In this document: in pieces, positions 1 to 14,400 of the stretch
Layout: the number at the start of each line of letters is the position of its first letter
Position numbering within the stretch: the stretch's first letter is position 1
Assembly (NCBI GenBank): GCA_038380795.1
Contig: CM076268.1
Span: 15,070,001-15,134,000 of the forward strand
Source: Pyrocephalus nanus
Taxonomy: Eukaryota > Chordata > Aves > Passeriformes > Tyrannidae
DNA: 64,000 nucleotides
Reading direction: 5' to 3'
Position numbers and translations under genes: made by a program
The notes under the pieces: model-generated
What the model was told of the DNA's origin: nothing
Databases searched by the model: none
Seen by the model: the letters and a program-made list of their open reading frames with translations, nothing else

Positions 1-3000
1 TTCCCCTGAAGTGTATTGTATTAAAAAATAAACATTTACTCAGGAAAAAAAAAAACAACAAAGAAGTATCAAATAAACTTGGAATATCAGGGTAGTTCAA
101 ATTGCTTTAGAAATATCCATCTTAGAGTGGCTGCTTGAGGTATTGTGTTGTAAATTTAATTTTTTATAGTACTTTTTAAGTCATTAATCTGTCAAGTGAT
201 GCAAGGGAGAAAACCCAAAGATGTTTTGGGATTATAGTGCATAATGCCATGAAAAGATCTGTTCGGTAGCATTTAAAAAAATTTAAAAAGAGTATTATTA
301 AAGGCAGAAAGACCAAATTGGAAAACATCTGTCATACTAACAGAAAAAAAAAAAAAAAAGGACCTGCATTTTTAATACTATGGGCAGTTTCAGTCTGCTC
401 ATCTTAAAAAGATGACCAAAACTAGAAAGGGTTCAGAGAAGGTCAGAAGGAATGGCCAAAGGTCCGGTACAGCATAGGCAAGTACTAGAAATAAGTAAGT
501 TGGCTGCAAATTTCTTGACTGGGAAAGAGACGATTCATTGGAAGGATCCTGTTTTAAATGGACATTTGGCCTGGCCCAGGAGGGCTCTGTATCTTCATTC
601 AGATCTATCTTCATTCCTGAATGAGAAATAAATTCCTATATGCATCATAGTGTGTGACAAATCTCATACTTTATTTTCTTCTTCTCCAGCCAGTTTTGGC
701 TTTTCCTTGATGAACAGGGAAATCTTTCTAGAAAGATATACCATGAGGTCAAGATGACACCAGGTAAAAGGCTGAAATCTGGCATGCTTACTGATCACAT
801 TAATGAGAGTAACTATGCCAAGTCTCCTCTGAGGAAAACAAATGAGAACAGATGATGGGAAGAGCCTTGATAGCAAGTGATGCACAGGTGCAGACTGGCC
901 CTTTTTTCACTCATCTGTTGAGGGTTTCTGTCCCTCCATTTGTTGTGCACAGTGAACATGACTGTGACAATATAGCTATCTTACCTTAAAAGGTATGTTT
1001 AATTCAAAATGGTGAGGTCACATTAAATGAAAGGTGTTTCTAGGTGCTAGGAACAAACTGAATGGAAACTGTTCAAATTCATGCTCTCTTACAGAGGTCT
1101 GAAAATTCCATTCGTAAATCTTTCAGACTCTGTCTTAAAAGTGAATTAGAAGTTCCATACAGAACATCAGTCTTTTGATAGCAAAGAACAGAAATTCATT
1201 TTCAGAGAGTGCACAACATTTGTTCTGTGACAGTGTTTGGCTGTACTATCCCTTTTCTCTGAAGACCAGGAAAGAATGTGGCAGTATCCATATCCTTCAC
1301 TGATGGCAGAGATGTTGGAAAAAGGCACAATATGCAGGCTGACTGCACTTAGTTACTGGGCTGATCAAACCACACCATTACAGTTTCTTTTCTTTGCCGT
1401 ATCCCTGCTCATTCTAGTAGCCTGTAACCTGTCCTGGCACTGGCAAATTTTTTCCAAGCTATAAGAACCAGAGAAAGACTCACCATTTCCCTCCGCACTG
1501 TCTTTAAAACTGTATTTTCTTTCATCTAGTCTTTTTGTGTTATCCTAAACATATTTATTTTTTCCTCAGGATGGGTCTAACTTTCATTTCCAAATGGTTT
1601 TAGACCCAGAGCTTCCTATATTGTTTTTCTTCTGAGGCTTCAGTTTAAAGCAGAAATCTGAATTAAACCTTTCTTAAGTATAGTTCCCAAGTGACAATCT
1701 TGTTATATTTTTCAATTTGAATAATGTTTTTTTAATGAAATTACTAGCCCTCTCATTTTTGAGAAGGTTCACCTCTTCTTTTTTTCTTAGCATTGGCAAA
1801 ACCTTGTTTTTGTTGTTACCAGATTTCATGTTCACATAAATTTTTTGAGGCAGTCTCTGGTGAAAGCACTAAATAGAATCACTCAGAAGACCATTTCTGA
1901 AGAGCACCAGTAATGTCTCACTCCCTTCCCTTCTATCTTCTCCATTATCTTCCAGTGTCTTACAGTAAATGCACTTAATGCCAGGTTCTTCACGCTTTTG
2001 TGGGTATTACATCCATGCATCACTGGAAAAGATGATGATTCTGGTATTTGGAGACTTGGTAGTCTGGCCTCTTTGTATTTTATGTGGTGACTGAGTGAGT
2101 TTTGAAAAAAAGAAAAATGGGGAAAAAAACGTGCAAATCAGAAATTAATATGCATCCAGTTAATGCAATTAATATGCAATCCAGTGTATCATGTAATTGT
2201 ATAAAAGGATCACTAGTTTTCTAGATAAATTAAATTATTTCTTGGTTTTCGTACAGGTCTAGCATGATGCCACATAGTCAGGAGAAAATCATTAATAGTT
2301 GTGCTGGTGTTTTCTTCTCAGTGGAATTAACCTTGAAGGCCCCTAGTTGCCCAGGTGTTTTTTTTTATTTTAACTAGTTCTACAGATCAGTAGTCATACC
2401 ATAGGTGGTCTTGGGAAGTATGTTTTCCCCAATTTAGTGTATGTTTCTCCCATAAATCATGAAATCCAAATGACCACCCTTACTGAGAAGAATGCAGAAT
2501 GGTAGTAATGTGATATATTTAGGCTATACATCTTATCTACTCTTTAGTTACAATATTGTATTATTGTATTATTTAAATATATTTTGCATCATATCTTAGC
2601 ATATTTTCAAAACTCTAACTTAAATGCTTCCCATCATTTTGCTAAGCTTTTCCTGTAATTGTCTTTCTAGTCCTTTGATCACTTAAAAATTTTAATTATT
2701 TTTTCAAGATTTAGATTTGGTTATTGATCCATTTAGTCTATCTTTCATTTTTCTTATTAAGGTTTTAAATTGCTTTTCTAACACTGACCTAATAAATGGG
2801 GCCATCCTGCATTCCAATCTGTGTCTAGTGCTTCAGTAGTTTCTTTCTTTTTATTATTATTATTACTATTACTATGACTATGACTACTACTATTTGAAAA
2901 CTCTGTCCTTTGGAAATCAGAGGCTTAGTAATAGATTAGTCTACGTTCTCCTTTCATCTGAAGTAAATCACAATTGCTATGTCAAAAGTTACATTTTTTT

Positions 3001-6000
3001 TTTTGACAGAATAGGGACCATCCGTACTGAATCAAATTCAAGAGTACCACTACTTTTGTTGGGTCAGTGATTATTTTGTGAAGAAACACACCCACAATCC
3101 AAATCAAGTGGAATTGTTCCCTGCCATTCATAGTAACTCTTGTTCCTTGATCTCAGAAATCTCATATAATGGCATAATGCTGATAGTAATTATTTGAGCT
3201 GGGATCTCAATTTACCTCTAACGTAAGAACTGGTCATTGTTTGTGGACTGCCAGCTGATGCCACTGGTACTTTTCTAACTTTTTTGTAGCTTTGTTCCCC
3301 TTGGAAGGCCATGGACTTCCCAGAATCATACTTTTTAAACGTGTTTGAAATATGATAGGTCAACTTTCTGTTGCTAGTGATACCTCTGACTTGTGTTTAC
3401 TTGCCATTTCAGGGGTATGAGAAAGCTGTTCTCTGGAAAGGTTATGGAGAAGCATTTACTTAGTGCAACATCAGTGTTTATAATTGTACTGAGGAAAAGA
3501 TGACAAGTTGTTAAACATGGAACTGGTTTCATAGACATCCAGTGTGGTTTAGATTACTGAAGGAGGGATTTAAAAATACATACTTATGCACTGATTAATG
3601 CAGTTGTTGATCACGGTAATTGGAGCTCTCCTGTGTTATATTAGCAGAGAGGAAGTACAGAAGCATCTTTGCAGACTGTTATCAAAACCAGTAGGGAGAG
3701 CCATGAGTCCACTGGAAGGAACAAAGGAGATAAATCTTTTCATGCACCTTCTGTGAAGTAGAAATAGGGGATTTTCTTACACTGTTTACAACCACGAATA
3801 CCAGATGGAACAAAATAACACTGTGTGTTTCACTCAATCTTGTAAATCTAATTCAATTTGAAAAAAAATGGAGTTAGAGCTGAAAAATCTGCTCTAGGCC
3901 CAAACTGACATAGTGTGCTTTATCCCAGTGATGTAATGCATAAATCTAAACTGAATAGGGTAAAGGTATGTTTAAATACTTCACTAAAATAAAGAATGAG
4001 AACTGCTTGGTCTTTCCAGTATAATGCAGACACTCTTCAGTGAGCTTGATGGTTTTTTGCAGTCTATTTTAGAACAGGACAACCTAAAAAATTCTTGAAT
4101 TAGGAAAAAAATAATTAGTAGATCATCTAGTATTGTTTTTTAAACAAGCAGACATATAGAAACCACAAAAACATTGTAAGCCTCTTAATAATGTAGAGAA
4201 GACTTTTATTCCATTGCAATCAGGATGTGGATGTTGGCAAATAGAAATTGAATTTGAAGTTACATATGAAACCTAGAATTTCACATAGCTCCTGAAATTA
4301 CTGCAGCCATTGACTTGTGGTTGTGTTCCTTGAAATTGATCTAATTTTTACACCTCCTTGGATTTGATGATTTTTACTCTGGAAAATTATTTCAAATAGC
4401 TTTCACATCATATGACAGATGCAGCTGACAGTGCCTGAGACAGTGTGAGTAGATTTATTACATGTTCTAAGGTACTATCTTAACTTTTTTGGCTTATATA
4501 TTACCTTTTGTCTGTATTTACGCTGTGATGAGGTGCACATATTCTAACTAAGAGTGACATAGTTGAATGCAACAAATCTTCCAAATCTCCTTTGGACCCC
4601 ATGCTTCAGTGCTTTGTTCTAGAACTGTGTAATGCAAATGTATTTCTGCTAGGTAATGGAGCTACCATTTACATTAATTCTATTTATATTTAATCTAAAT
4701 ATTAAGTACTGTGGAAAACTGGGATGATGTCACTGTACAGATATACCAGACTTCATTTATTTAGTCCCTTATAGCTTCTCTTAGGTTTCGAAATGTTGCA
4801 GGCTTGAATCTATTTCAAGAAGTAGCTACTGCTTGATATTCCCTTTGGAAGTTTGAAACCAAACTTCCTCATTACTTCCAATTGTTTTATTAAACTATTT
4901 CTGATTTATTCTTCATCTTGCCTCTGAATCATCAGCAGCAGTTAGCTTTGTGATAATATTATACCATAAATTCTTATATGACTTTCTTGATGTCATTGAA
5001 ACAACCAGTCACTTTGTATGGTGCCACAAATACAGTACAAACCAGTAAAACCGTGAATGAAACAGACCCCATTTCACAACATTTGAGCAAATTAGAAAAT
5101 ACAAACTGTTACCTGCCCTCTCAGTGTTTCTGTTGTCATCTTTTACATCTCCTGTCCCAGTTTGTGCGGTTTTTTTGCAAAGAAGATCAGTCTGTCACCC
5201 TTGCATTCAACTTCTGCTTTTTAATACTACTGCTCATAAGATGGAAGCATTCTTCATATTTATACACTCCTTCTTCTACCGATATTTTGCCTTGAAACGG
5301 TACTTTGAGACACATAAGTCTTTTTGACTGTTTCACAGCATTTGTCGTTTATATTGAAGCTTTTGGCAAAAGTGTTTTAGTAATATCTGTAAAAAAACAA
5401 GTATTTGATATATTAAAAAATAAGTGTAGGACCGTATATGTAAGATTAAAATGTTTTGCTTCTGATAAAACAGAAAGCACATCTTTCTGTTAATGGAGTA
5501 AGTTAATGGCGTAGTAAGTGCTATCAGCTTTGGAGTACATTAATTTGTTATGTTTGAAATGTTTGCAAACTAAGTATTACAGACGTTTTTAGAACAAATG
5601 TCCTTTAAAGTCAAGACAGAGTGGCTTTTTAGGATATCTGAAATGGAGGAATTTCACAACACTTTACATTTGGTGATATTTTAATTTATAACAAATTATG
5701 TGAACTACAGAACCAGGCATTTTGCAAAGTGCTGCATCAGCTCAGAAATGCATGATTTATTAGGATGATTTGAGAAGATTTCTGAAAGTTTTGTTGAAGA
5801 ACAATCTGTTTCCAATGTTGGATATCCAAATATTGAAATTAGTGTTTCTTGGTCATAGAAATATATTGCTTTATGACTTACAGAGCCCTGTGAACATGAT
5901 CCTAGTTTGCTAATTATTATTAGGAATATGGAAACTTCAAATCAGGTCATTGCCAGAAAAATATGAAACGTTGGCTTGCTGGCTTTTTGCTGATTTTTGA

Positions 6001-8334
6001 ACTGTTAGGAACTCAATTATTCCAACACTTGGCAAAAAGAAATTCTGTGGGAATTCTGTAATCTTTGTCACAATAAAAAGAAACCAAAAATCTCTATATG
6101 GAACATAAGTCAGGAATTTTTAGGTTAACATATAGATATCTTGGTGAATTTGGTATGACCTGTGGAAAGCTTGTGGATTCAGTAGACACCGAACGGGCAT
6201 CCCTAGCAGGTGCATGGTTACCACACATCTGCTGAACCCTGCTGTGTACACTTTGCAAATGACTTACAGTTTGTCCCCATTTCCTAAAGTATTGACCAGA
6301 CCTAAAGCTTTCCTTTGGTCCAAATGGAATTCCCAAACTTCAGTCCTGGAGTTCTGTTTGTTTTGCTGTATGAAGCCTGGCAAGCTGTTTGAGGGAGAAG
6401 CTGGGATTTGCATCAAATTGGAAATCTTTCTGTACTGCTCCAGAGTAAGGCAAAGGAATCTCCTGTATTTCTGTCTTGTGGCAGCCATCCATGCAAGGCC
6501 GGGCAGATTGCTTTCCCCGTCCTTCAGTTCAGCATGATTGTCCTCTGTCAGTAAGTTTATACTGCTGTAACTGCTTTCATATTGGTGGAACCACTTCTGA
6601 TTTACTTCAGTGTAAATGTCAGGGTTATCGGTTTCTGATTTAGTCCATTTAACATCTTAGTTCACTGAGCTGTTTCAGCATTTGCGTCATCAGGCCTTAT
6701 GTCCAAAAAACACATGGGTAGGTCCATCTAATTTTACTTAAAGAGGTTAACTGAGTCTTTGTGAAATGCTCAATATTTTCAGTTCCTGTTGACAAATTCA
6801 AAGTACTAGAGGTAGAGAAATAGGTATCTACAAGCAAGCATTCATTTCCACCTTTAGACATAACCACACTTGAAGAGGTACTTCAAAGTTCTTCTAAGAG
6901 CTTTGCACCTCAACTGTATTAAAGGTACACTGTTAAATAAAATCTTAAAAATGAGTTCAATTATGTCAACACATCTCATTGTCACTCAATAATTTCACTT
7001 AATATTGCTGAGCCAGTTTATTTTTCTCTTATTAGTAGAATTTTGCTTTAAAATACCAAGAGAATTCAAAATGTTCAAAAGTATACAAAAATGAGATTAG
7101 TTATTGCTTCAATAGTGCTTTCTAACTTTCTTAAAACAATTTATAAATTAGCAAGAATTTATCTCCTTTCTTGAGTTCATTGATCCATGTCTGGACAGGT
7201 ATGATATGCTTTTCTGTAAGAAGCAGAGTTCTTGAGTTTTGGTCTTCCTTACTTTGTGAATCTGGTTCAGATCTTTTGTAGCTTGGTAGATTTCTCATTG
7301 CTAGTACATTGCTCTGATCTGAATATGAATCTTCAGTTTAGCATACATTCTCTACACTATAGACAAAAGAAAAGTAAAATCAATAAATATAACAATGTCC
7401 TATTGAATGAAAAAGTAATGAAACAATTTTCTTTGCCAGTCTATTTTTTTTCTTATATGCACAACATATCTTCAGTGAAGAGCTCTGAAATTTCCCTGAT
7501 AACTGAAATTTTGTAAATGACCTTGAATTCAAACATGTATTCTTCAAGCACTGAACAAAAAGGAACATATACCAGTATTTCAAAAGTAGGTAATTAATAT
7601 GCTCTGAAAAGTTAATCTTGGATGTGCACTAATATTTCAGTTGAGGGGTATAGAAAAAGACTGTATCACTTGACAATTAAGCATTTAACTTTTGTACTAT
7701 TAGGGCACTGGCAGAGCAGTACCGTGAAACTAGGCAAAATTGAATTGCATATGTGTGCAAGTATCCAGCTTACCCATCGAGACAAGAAATAGTACAACAG
7801 TAATTAAACTGGAAGTGTCCGTAATTTTAGGGTGGGGAAAACTGGTTTGTTTAAAGTCCCTTGTAATAAAACTAATTGTGTGGTTACTTTGAAAACTCAT
7901 TACTGTTTTGAGGAATTGCTTGGATTCTTCTAAACATTACTAAAATAAGACAGTTTTTATTTCTTTATCTTGAAGTGACATTTTACATATATAATAAAAA
8001 TAAACACAAATCTCACTGAGTAATTGTTTTATTGATATTTTCACTCAAATTCTAGAATACTCTCTTCTAGAATTCTATTCTATTAAATATGTAGAAATAT
8101 TCCTGTTTATGAGACCAAGTGAATTGTATGTATATCTGCTGTGAAAATAAAACAAATCTTTGTGAATTGATTTGAATACTGCTTTCACCAAAAAAAAGCA
8201 ATGTACAAATTTAAACATGTTTTTACTGTTGTCAGGAAGGCAAAACTTCTTAACTAGCATTGGAAAAATTATAGCCATTTTCTTTTCTTCTTTTATTTCT
8301 TACAACTAACTGTAAATTGCCTTTTTTTCCCTAG
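1..8334 (+). other. Intron upstream of the first recognised exon (5' end outside the window)
   Basis: This stretch is AT-rich with only short chance ORFs. No LRR-type 72-bp exon, start exon or signal-peptide region could be found by reading. It contains homopolymer A runs near 340-359 and an imperfect TAT/TAC/GAC trinucleotide tract at about 2850-2897. It is inferred to be the intron between an upstream LRR exon and the exon at 8335. Confidence 0.6.
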
Positions 8335-8406
8335 AAATTTGTCAGGGAATATTTTTTCAAGTCTCATGAATGGACTTTTTTCTGAGCTGCTAGCTCTAAA
8401 AGCACT
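8335..8406 (+). CDS. ADGRA exon: single leucine-rich repeat (last LRR before the LRRCT cap)
   Basis: This is a 72-bp exon, the classic size of a one-repeat LRR exon, too short to appear as a long ORF. The acceptor is TTTTTTCCCTAG and the donor CTGTGAGT. Its first base completes a Leu codon from the previous exon, then it reads [10 protein letters not shown]...GLF..LLALKAL, which follows the LxxLxLxxNxFxxL pattern. ADGRA relatives have an almost identical NLSGNLFSSL motif at this place. The exon ends with two bases (CT) that join the first base of the next exon to make Leu. Earlier LRR exons of the same size were searched for upstream and not found, so they probably lie before the window. Confidence 0.88.
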
Positions 8407-11400
8407 GTGAGTATCATTCCTTATGTTCATTAATCTAAAATACTTCAGAAAGACATTCAAATAAACATAGCAGAGTTGAATGTGAATTCAAACAGGATTG
8501 CTTCTAGAAGTGCATTCCAAGTATAAAATCTGCATTATTTTGTTATCGATATCTGTATCACTATTGATGAGCTATCTTCTACCTGTTGCAGGGAAATGGA
8601 TAGCACTGACAATTCAAGCCCATTTCTGACTAGCCCAGTCTAGTCCTCCTAACTAGCATCCTTTTTTTATATATATATATTATTATCATTGCATCATATA
8701 ATCATTCTAATTACACAAACCCAGTAATTTTAAATATTTTCCCTGCAATTAGAATAACAATTCCCAGGTATTGATATTAATTGTACCTTCCTGAGATTTA
8801 AAAGTGTATCCTGAATGCTTCTATGGTCAAGTTTCTACTTAAAGGGGGTTTTATTGAGTGAAAGTATGTTATAGTATGATTTTCTGCAGTAACACAGACT
8901 CAGTTTTTTTTCAGCAGTGTCAGTGATGCTGTTCTATAAACAAGCCAGAATTTTTGCATAATGTCATGGAAGTAATTAGCAGTGGGGCAGTATATATTGG
9001 TTGTCTCAGATAATCTTTGTATTTATACAGCTATAATTACACATCTATAGTGATGCATCTATCTAGATTAGTTCTCTTTGGAGTTAAATAATTTGAATCT
9101 AAGAGAAGGAAATATGTTTATAAAAACTGCATGTATATTAATTGTGATCGTTCTTTGCCTTTCTAGACATTTCAGCACTGATTCACTCATTTGTGACTGT
9201 AATCTAAGATGGATCTTGCAATGGGCCAGAAATGCTTCAGTTCGAATAGCAGAGGAAACAGTTTGTGCTTACCCCAGTGCTTTACGAGGATTGTCACTTT
9301 ATAACCTAAAGGAAAACCAGCTGATATGTGGTGAGTTGTACTCTCATTTAATGTTACAAATTGAAATGGAATCCAGAGAAGAAGAAAAAAAAAAATTAAA
9401 AAAAATTAATAAATTTGACTTGATTATAGGTGCAAGAAATTCAGGTATGTGACATAGAGGACACAATTAAGATTGAAAGAGAATGGAAAAAACCCCCATA
9501 TTTCTTATTTCATATCTCAAGAACATTGCCAATATATTCAATAATATATAACATTGACTTAAACCGTTAACCTGTGATGCCAGCTCTACATTGTATATTG
9601 CATGAAACTGAGGATTCCTACAGGAATTTATAGAATGTTTATTTCAAGTTATATATCTGACAGTGTGAAATAAATGCCAGATTTCATTCTTCTATTTTTC
9701 ATTTTTATAAACCTATAACTATGTGTTTTAGCACTGCATTCTGGGGATGAATAGAATTTTTATGGTGAGCTTCAGTGCGGCGAATTCTGTATTTGAAGAT
9801 CTAGATATGAATCACTTTCTGGAGATTTTCCACATAAGAAACATGATGGATATGGTGTGAGGAAGAAAGCAAAAAAATATGAATGAGTAAGGAAGACTCA
9901 TTTCCAAGTGAACACTGTCTAGCAATGAGCAGACTAAACCAGGGTATTTTAAAAGTATCACATACCATGGAGAAAAGATCATTGCCTAAGGTGATGCTGG
10001 TGGGTTTCATAATCAGAAGTCTAATTCACATGTACTTGATTAATCACAGAATCTTTGAATCTTTGACTTTCTTGAATGGCAGAAAATTGCTTAGATGGTG
10101 ACTTTACTAATGTCTTGCAAACAAAAGGAAAATGGCACATTTCTCCAAATAACCACAAGAGGAATGATGTGTGTTGCTAACAAACACATTCATAGCAGAA
10201 GGGAGATCAGAAGTTGACTGGAGTGATTTATAAAACAACCAATGCAGATGCTTGCAAGTTGGGAGAGATATGAAAGGGTGTGAATACTAGCTACAGATGG
10301 CCCATCAGCTGAATTGTTAAGGAAACACAGACACATGTCTGGAGGCAAATAAGGAATAAGATCCTGTGAGCGAAAGGCAAAGAAGTTTTGAGTAGCTTGG
10401 GTTACTGAACATTTGAAATTCTTCAATACTTTTCAAATATCAATCTCCCTTTTTATAGAGAGCCAGCATAGGTGTCTTCATAGAGATCCATTTCCCAGCA
10501 GGAAAAGTACTTCTTCTGAAAATGCTGGAAGGATCAGAAGAGTGATTACGGACTGTTAATTGGTATTTCCAGGTTACAAATGAATATAAACCTGTGAATT
10601 TTACAGAGAAAATGAAAGCAATTTCTCAGAATTTTGTACTTTAGTTCCCAATAGGACTCCTTATCACACCTGATACAGAATTCATAATGCCCATCTCGTT
10701 CTCACTGCTATTTATAATGTCCACAGAACACTTGACAAGGTGGTAATGACTGCCAGTAGCTTGACACTGCTTCCAATATCCACAGAGAGTTTTACAGTGG
10801 TTATATTTGCTGAGCCTTCCACCAGCTCTGTTTTGTCTGCCGGGTACTTACTTCATGGTGCTCATAGTATCTGCTGAGCAGCTCACAGTGCCCAGAACAT
10901 TAAGCAATTTTATTTTCAGTAACTTAATTTGAACTTAAGCATAACAGAAGGCTGTCTGGCACCAAAATAATAACAGCGATTGAGAATGATTTAAAAATAT
11001 GTGTTGAAATATGCATAGAGCTGATCAAATTAAGCATATCTTAAAATATGAAGTGATTTAAAAACTAAAATTAAAAACTCCTGCATGTGAACATCTTCCA
11101 TACTGTCAGACGTTTGTATTTATAGTCACTAATCTTCCTTCTACATGTTAAAAGACTTCATGAGGTACTGCAGATGAGAAAAGAAAAGAAGAACGAAAGG
11201 AGAAAAATAAAAATAGAAGGGAGTGGGCAAAGAGTTTTGCAGGTTAATTAGGGAATGAACTAAAAAGTCAAATATGTGGATTCTGAGTATCTCCAGGGAG
11301 CAGTTTGCCATCAGCTTTTTAGATTTATTTATATTTTGATGGGAGAAAAAAATCGCCTTTCAAATTTCTTTCTGGTAAATCTTTCTCATGCATCTGATAG

Positions 11401-14400
11401 TTCACATTAGCCAAAGTAGTGAGTTGCCTGTTAAAAACAGTTAAAAACCTCCTTTAGGGATTTTTATGAGTTAACTGCACAGTTTTAGAATTCCCAGGGT
11501 TCTGCTTGCATATTTCACTAACAGCTTTTAAGAGTTATTTAGATCTTCTTTAACAAAACTGTCAGAAATGTTTGGCTATAAAACAATTTTTTCAGTGTTG
11601 GAAATAAGGCTTGATAGTTTTGCCTTTGTCTTCTGCCGTAATGATGAGGGACTGTGATGAATTCATAATGGTATGGACAGAGTATGTTTCTGAAAAATGA
11701 TTCTAAAATTGTCTTCATACAGTGCCTTGTTACTCCTTCTCCATGAGTTCAAATAAAACTTACTCAATTTACAGTAGGAAAATTACATTTTCCTGCATAC
11801 TAGTGCTATAAATTCCACCTGAGGTCTGATAGGACTCTGTGATTTTCCCTGGGCACATCAGCAGAGATGGATTCTCTAGGCCAATTCTTCGCTCCGGAAA
11901 GACCTGTATGAGTTTTTGTCTTAAGGGCATTATGAAAGATTGCTCTTAAAGGTGGGGTCTGATATTTGTACTGAAAAATGAGATATTAGAATTAAGTTTC
12001 TTGGCCTCAAAGCTGTATTGATGTTACTGAACTAACAACACTAAGAAGTAGAAGTTTATTTGTTCTGCACATAACAATTAACATAACTCTGATGGAGCAT
12101 TTTTCTATTAAAAATGTTGACTCATCAAAACAGATGTTTGGAAAAGTGCAGACTTTCTTCTTTTCCCCAATTAGATTTTATTTAAAGTTTAGAAAGTAGT
12201 TGACATAGTATCAATAATGTTTATATAAATTATTTAGCTAAAAATGTTGTAGATATTTACTAAATAATACCAAAATGTTGCAAAGGTCAAATTATAAAAA
12301 TCATTTTATGATGCCTTAAGACACATTTATTTATTTATTTATTTATTTATGCCACAAAGAAAATTATCAAATTCTTCTGGGACAGAATACTGTTTCTCCT
12401 GCAGATCTACAAATTAAAATCTTGCTTTTTGCATATACATATGCTCTACAGATGTTTATAAATAAATAATTAAGACCATACTATTCCCTTCTTTTAATTA
12501 AAAAGGAAACTGCTTCAAAGGAAAATATAAAAGGATACTGAGATATCGGGGTTTTTTGCTTAGAGTTTATTGCATTAATACATAATAACTTATATTTTTA
12601 TTCCTTGTCATTATACATTTTTTCATGCAGTGATTAGATAAGTTTTGTTCTTTTCTTGGTGTCAATAGCTTTTCAGGTTTGTGTAGTCTACTCTCCTAAT
12701 CTTGGTCATGATATTGTTGCATGGGCCTATAAAGCAGACAGGTTCAAAGAACTAGAGGCAGTATCTTGTCAGTTCTCAGGAAATCTAAATGTAGAGAAAC
12801 ATCTAGATTTTTTTTCCCAAGTAATTTCACTCTATTCAGCCAGATGGTTTGCTATGATACGTTTGCATCACCTCAACACAGCACTTTCAGGCAAGCTGGT
12901 TCTGCCTCATGTCACCTTTCCTGTTATTGTCCTTACCTTCCCTAACTGTCTGCTAGGAGGCAATCTGGCAGAAAGCCTGATAAAGCAATCATTTAACAGT
13001 CTTGAGTGGCTCTCAGGCCATGTTAGCAAAGCTTTTTCTGGCCCTTTGAGCCTGACCTTTTCACGAGAGATTGGCTAAATCTAATGGCCAAAAACTATGT
13101 TTACCCTCTTTCTCTGTGTTGATGTAAAGCTATGCCCAAGTCTTTTCCATGGAAGAAATTAATCAATTGCTTATATCTTTCCTTTACTTCCGCATAGTAA
13201 AGGGGTTTTTTTACCACTTCCTTAGTAGCCATGTTGTATTGGATGGGAAAAAAATCTCCTTCCATGTTGAGCTGCTTCAACATTCGACTGTATTGCAAGA
13301 GTTAAAAGAAGTTTTAAGATTCAGCATTATTTATTTATCTACACTGTGCACGTCTCTGAAAAACCCATGCCATTGAAATAATAATAACCAGGGAAGGCAG
13401 CAGACACAATCAGCAAAGTTAGTATTAGTACATGTTCTTCTTATGCTATCCTCAGCAAAGAAACTTCCAAGATAAGGAGATAGATACAAGCCCAAATGTT
13501 AGATACATTCACGTAGGACACAGTCTCGGGGGGAAATACGGTGAAAAAAGAACTTGCAAAGCGCAGAGTAATGACAAATTACAAACCAAAATACCTCCAC
13601 TGAGTGATTTTCCTTTCTTGCATTAAAATGGGCTGAGATAGTGTCTGGTTTTAGGTAGTGTCTCTTCTACTGTAACGGGGGTAGGGTTCCTCCCTAGTCT
13701 CAGGAGCCCATTTTTCAGAGGTGTAGTACCTACCCAGTGCTTCAGTGCCCAGAAGCTCAGTTTGAATTCTGTTCATGAAAATCAACTGTAGAGTGTTTCA
13801 CATGGCTTAGAGGAGTTATTACAGTATATTATTTTGAAAGTATGTAATTATGACAAAATATGTATTCTGTTCATGAGTAGTGCACCTGTTGGTTGTGATC
13901 AATGGAATTTTAGTGAGAAATTCTTTAGATTGGTTCGTAATTTACTAACAGCATTAATAGTCAATTAGGACTTTCACTAGGGATGGCAAGGAGTGAGCAC
14001 TCAAAACACAGAACTAGAGTTTTATCTGTATAGGATCTATATGGTTAGGTTTCTGGTATGCCTTAGGAGGCTCTCTACGGATAAAAGTGTTAACACTGCA
14101 GAGGAACAAAAATCCATCCTACTGAAAACAGAGATGAGAAAAGAAGATTATAGGTGCAAGTTGTGAGGGTCCAAGAGTGTTTGAATTATTCAGTCACTGA
14201 ATTCTGTAAACTGCCTTAAAGTGTTAACTCATGAGTGAAATTAGCAAGCTCTAGCTCATAAAATATTATTGAAATGTGGGTTTTTTAAGTACGATAGATT
14301 CCTTACCTAGGAAGGCCACTTCAAAGGGAGGGATAAAAATCAAAGAGATAAATCTTTTTCTGAAATCTGTATTCTGCAATAAAATTCTTTAAATGTTTCA

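Noticed and set aside
4978..5493. Overlapping plus-strand frames of 105, 67 and 62 codons, cysteine- and aromatic-rich
   Set aside because: Composition reflects T-rich DNA. No LRR pattern and no splice sites of the required phase.
10040..10080. ATCACAGAATCTTTGAATC, resembling a reversed CR1 tail
   Set aside because: The following CR1 sequence (TTGGAAAAGACC and onward) is absent, so the match is too short.
12656..13078. Longest plus-strand open frame (140 codons)
   Set aside because: No recognisable domain or motif, no splice logic with the gene. Lengths like this occur by chance in 64 kb.
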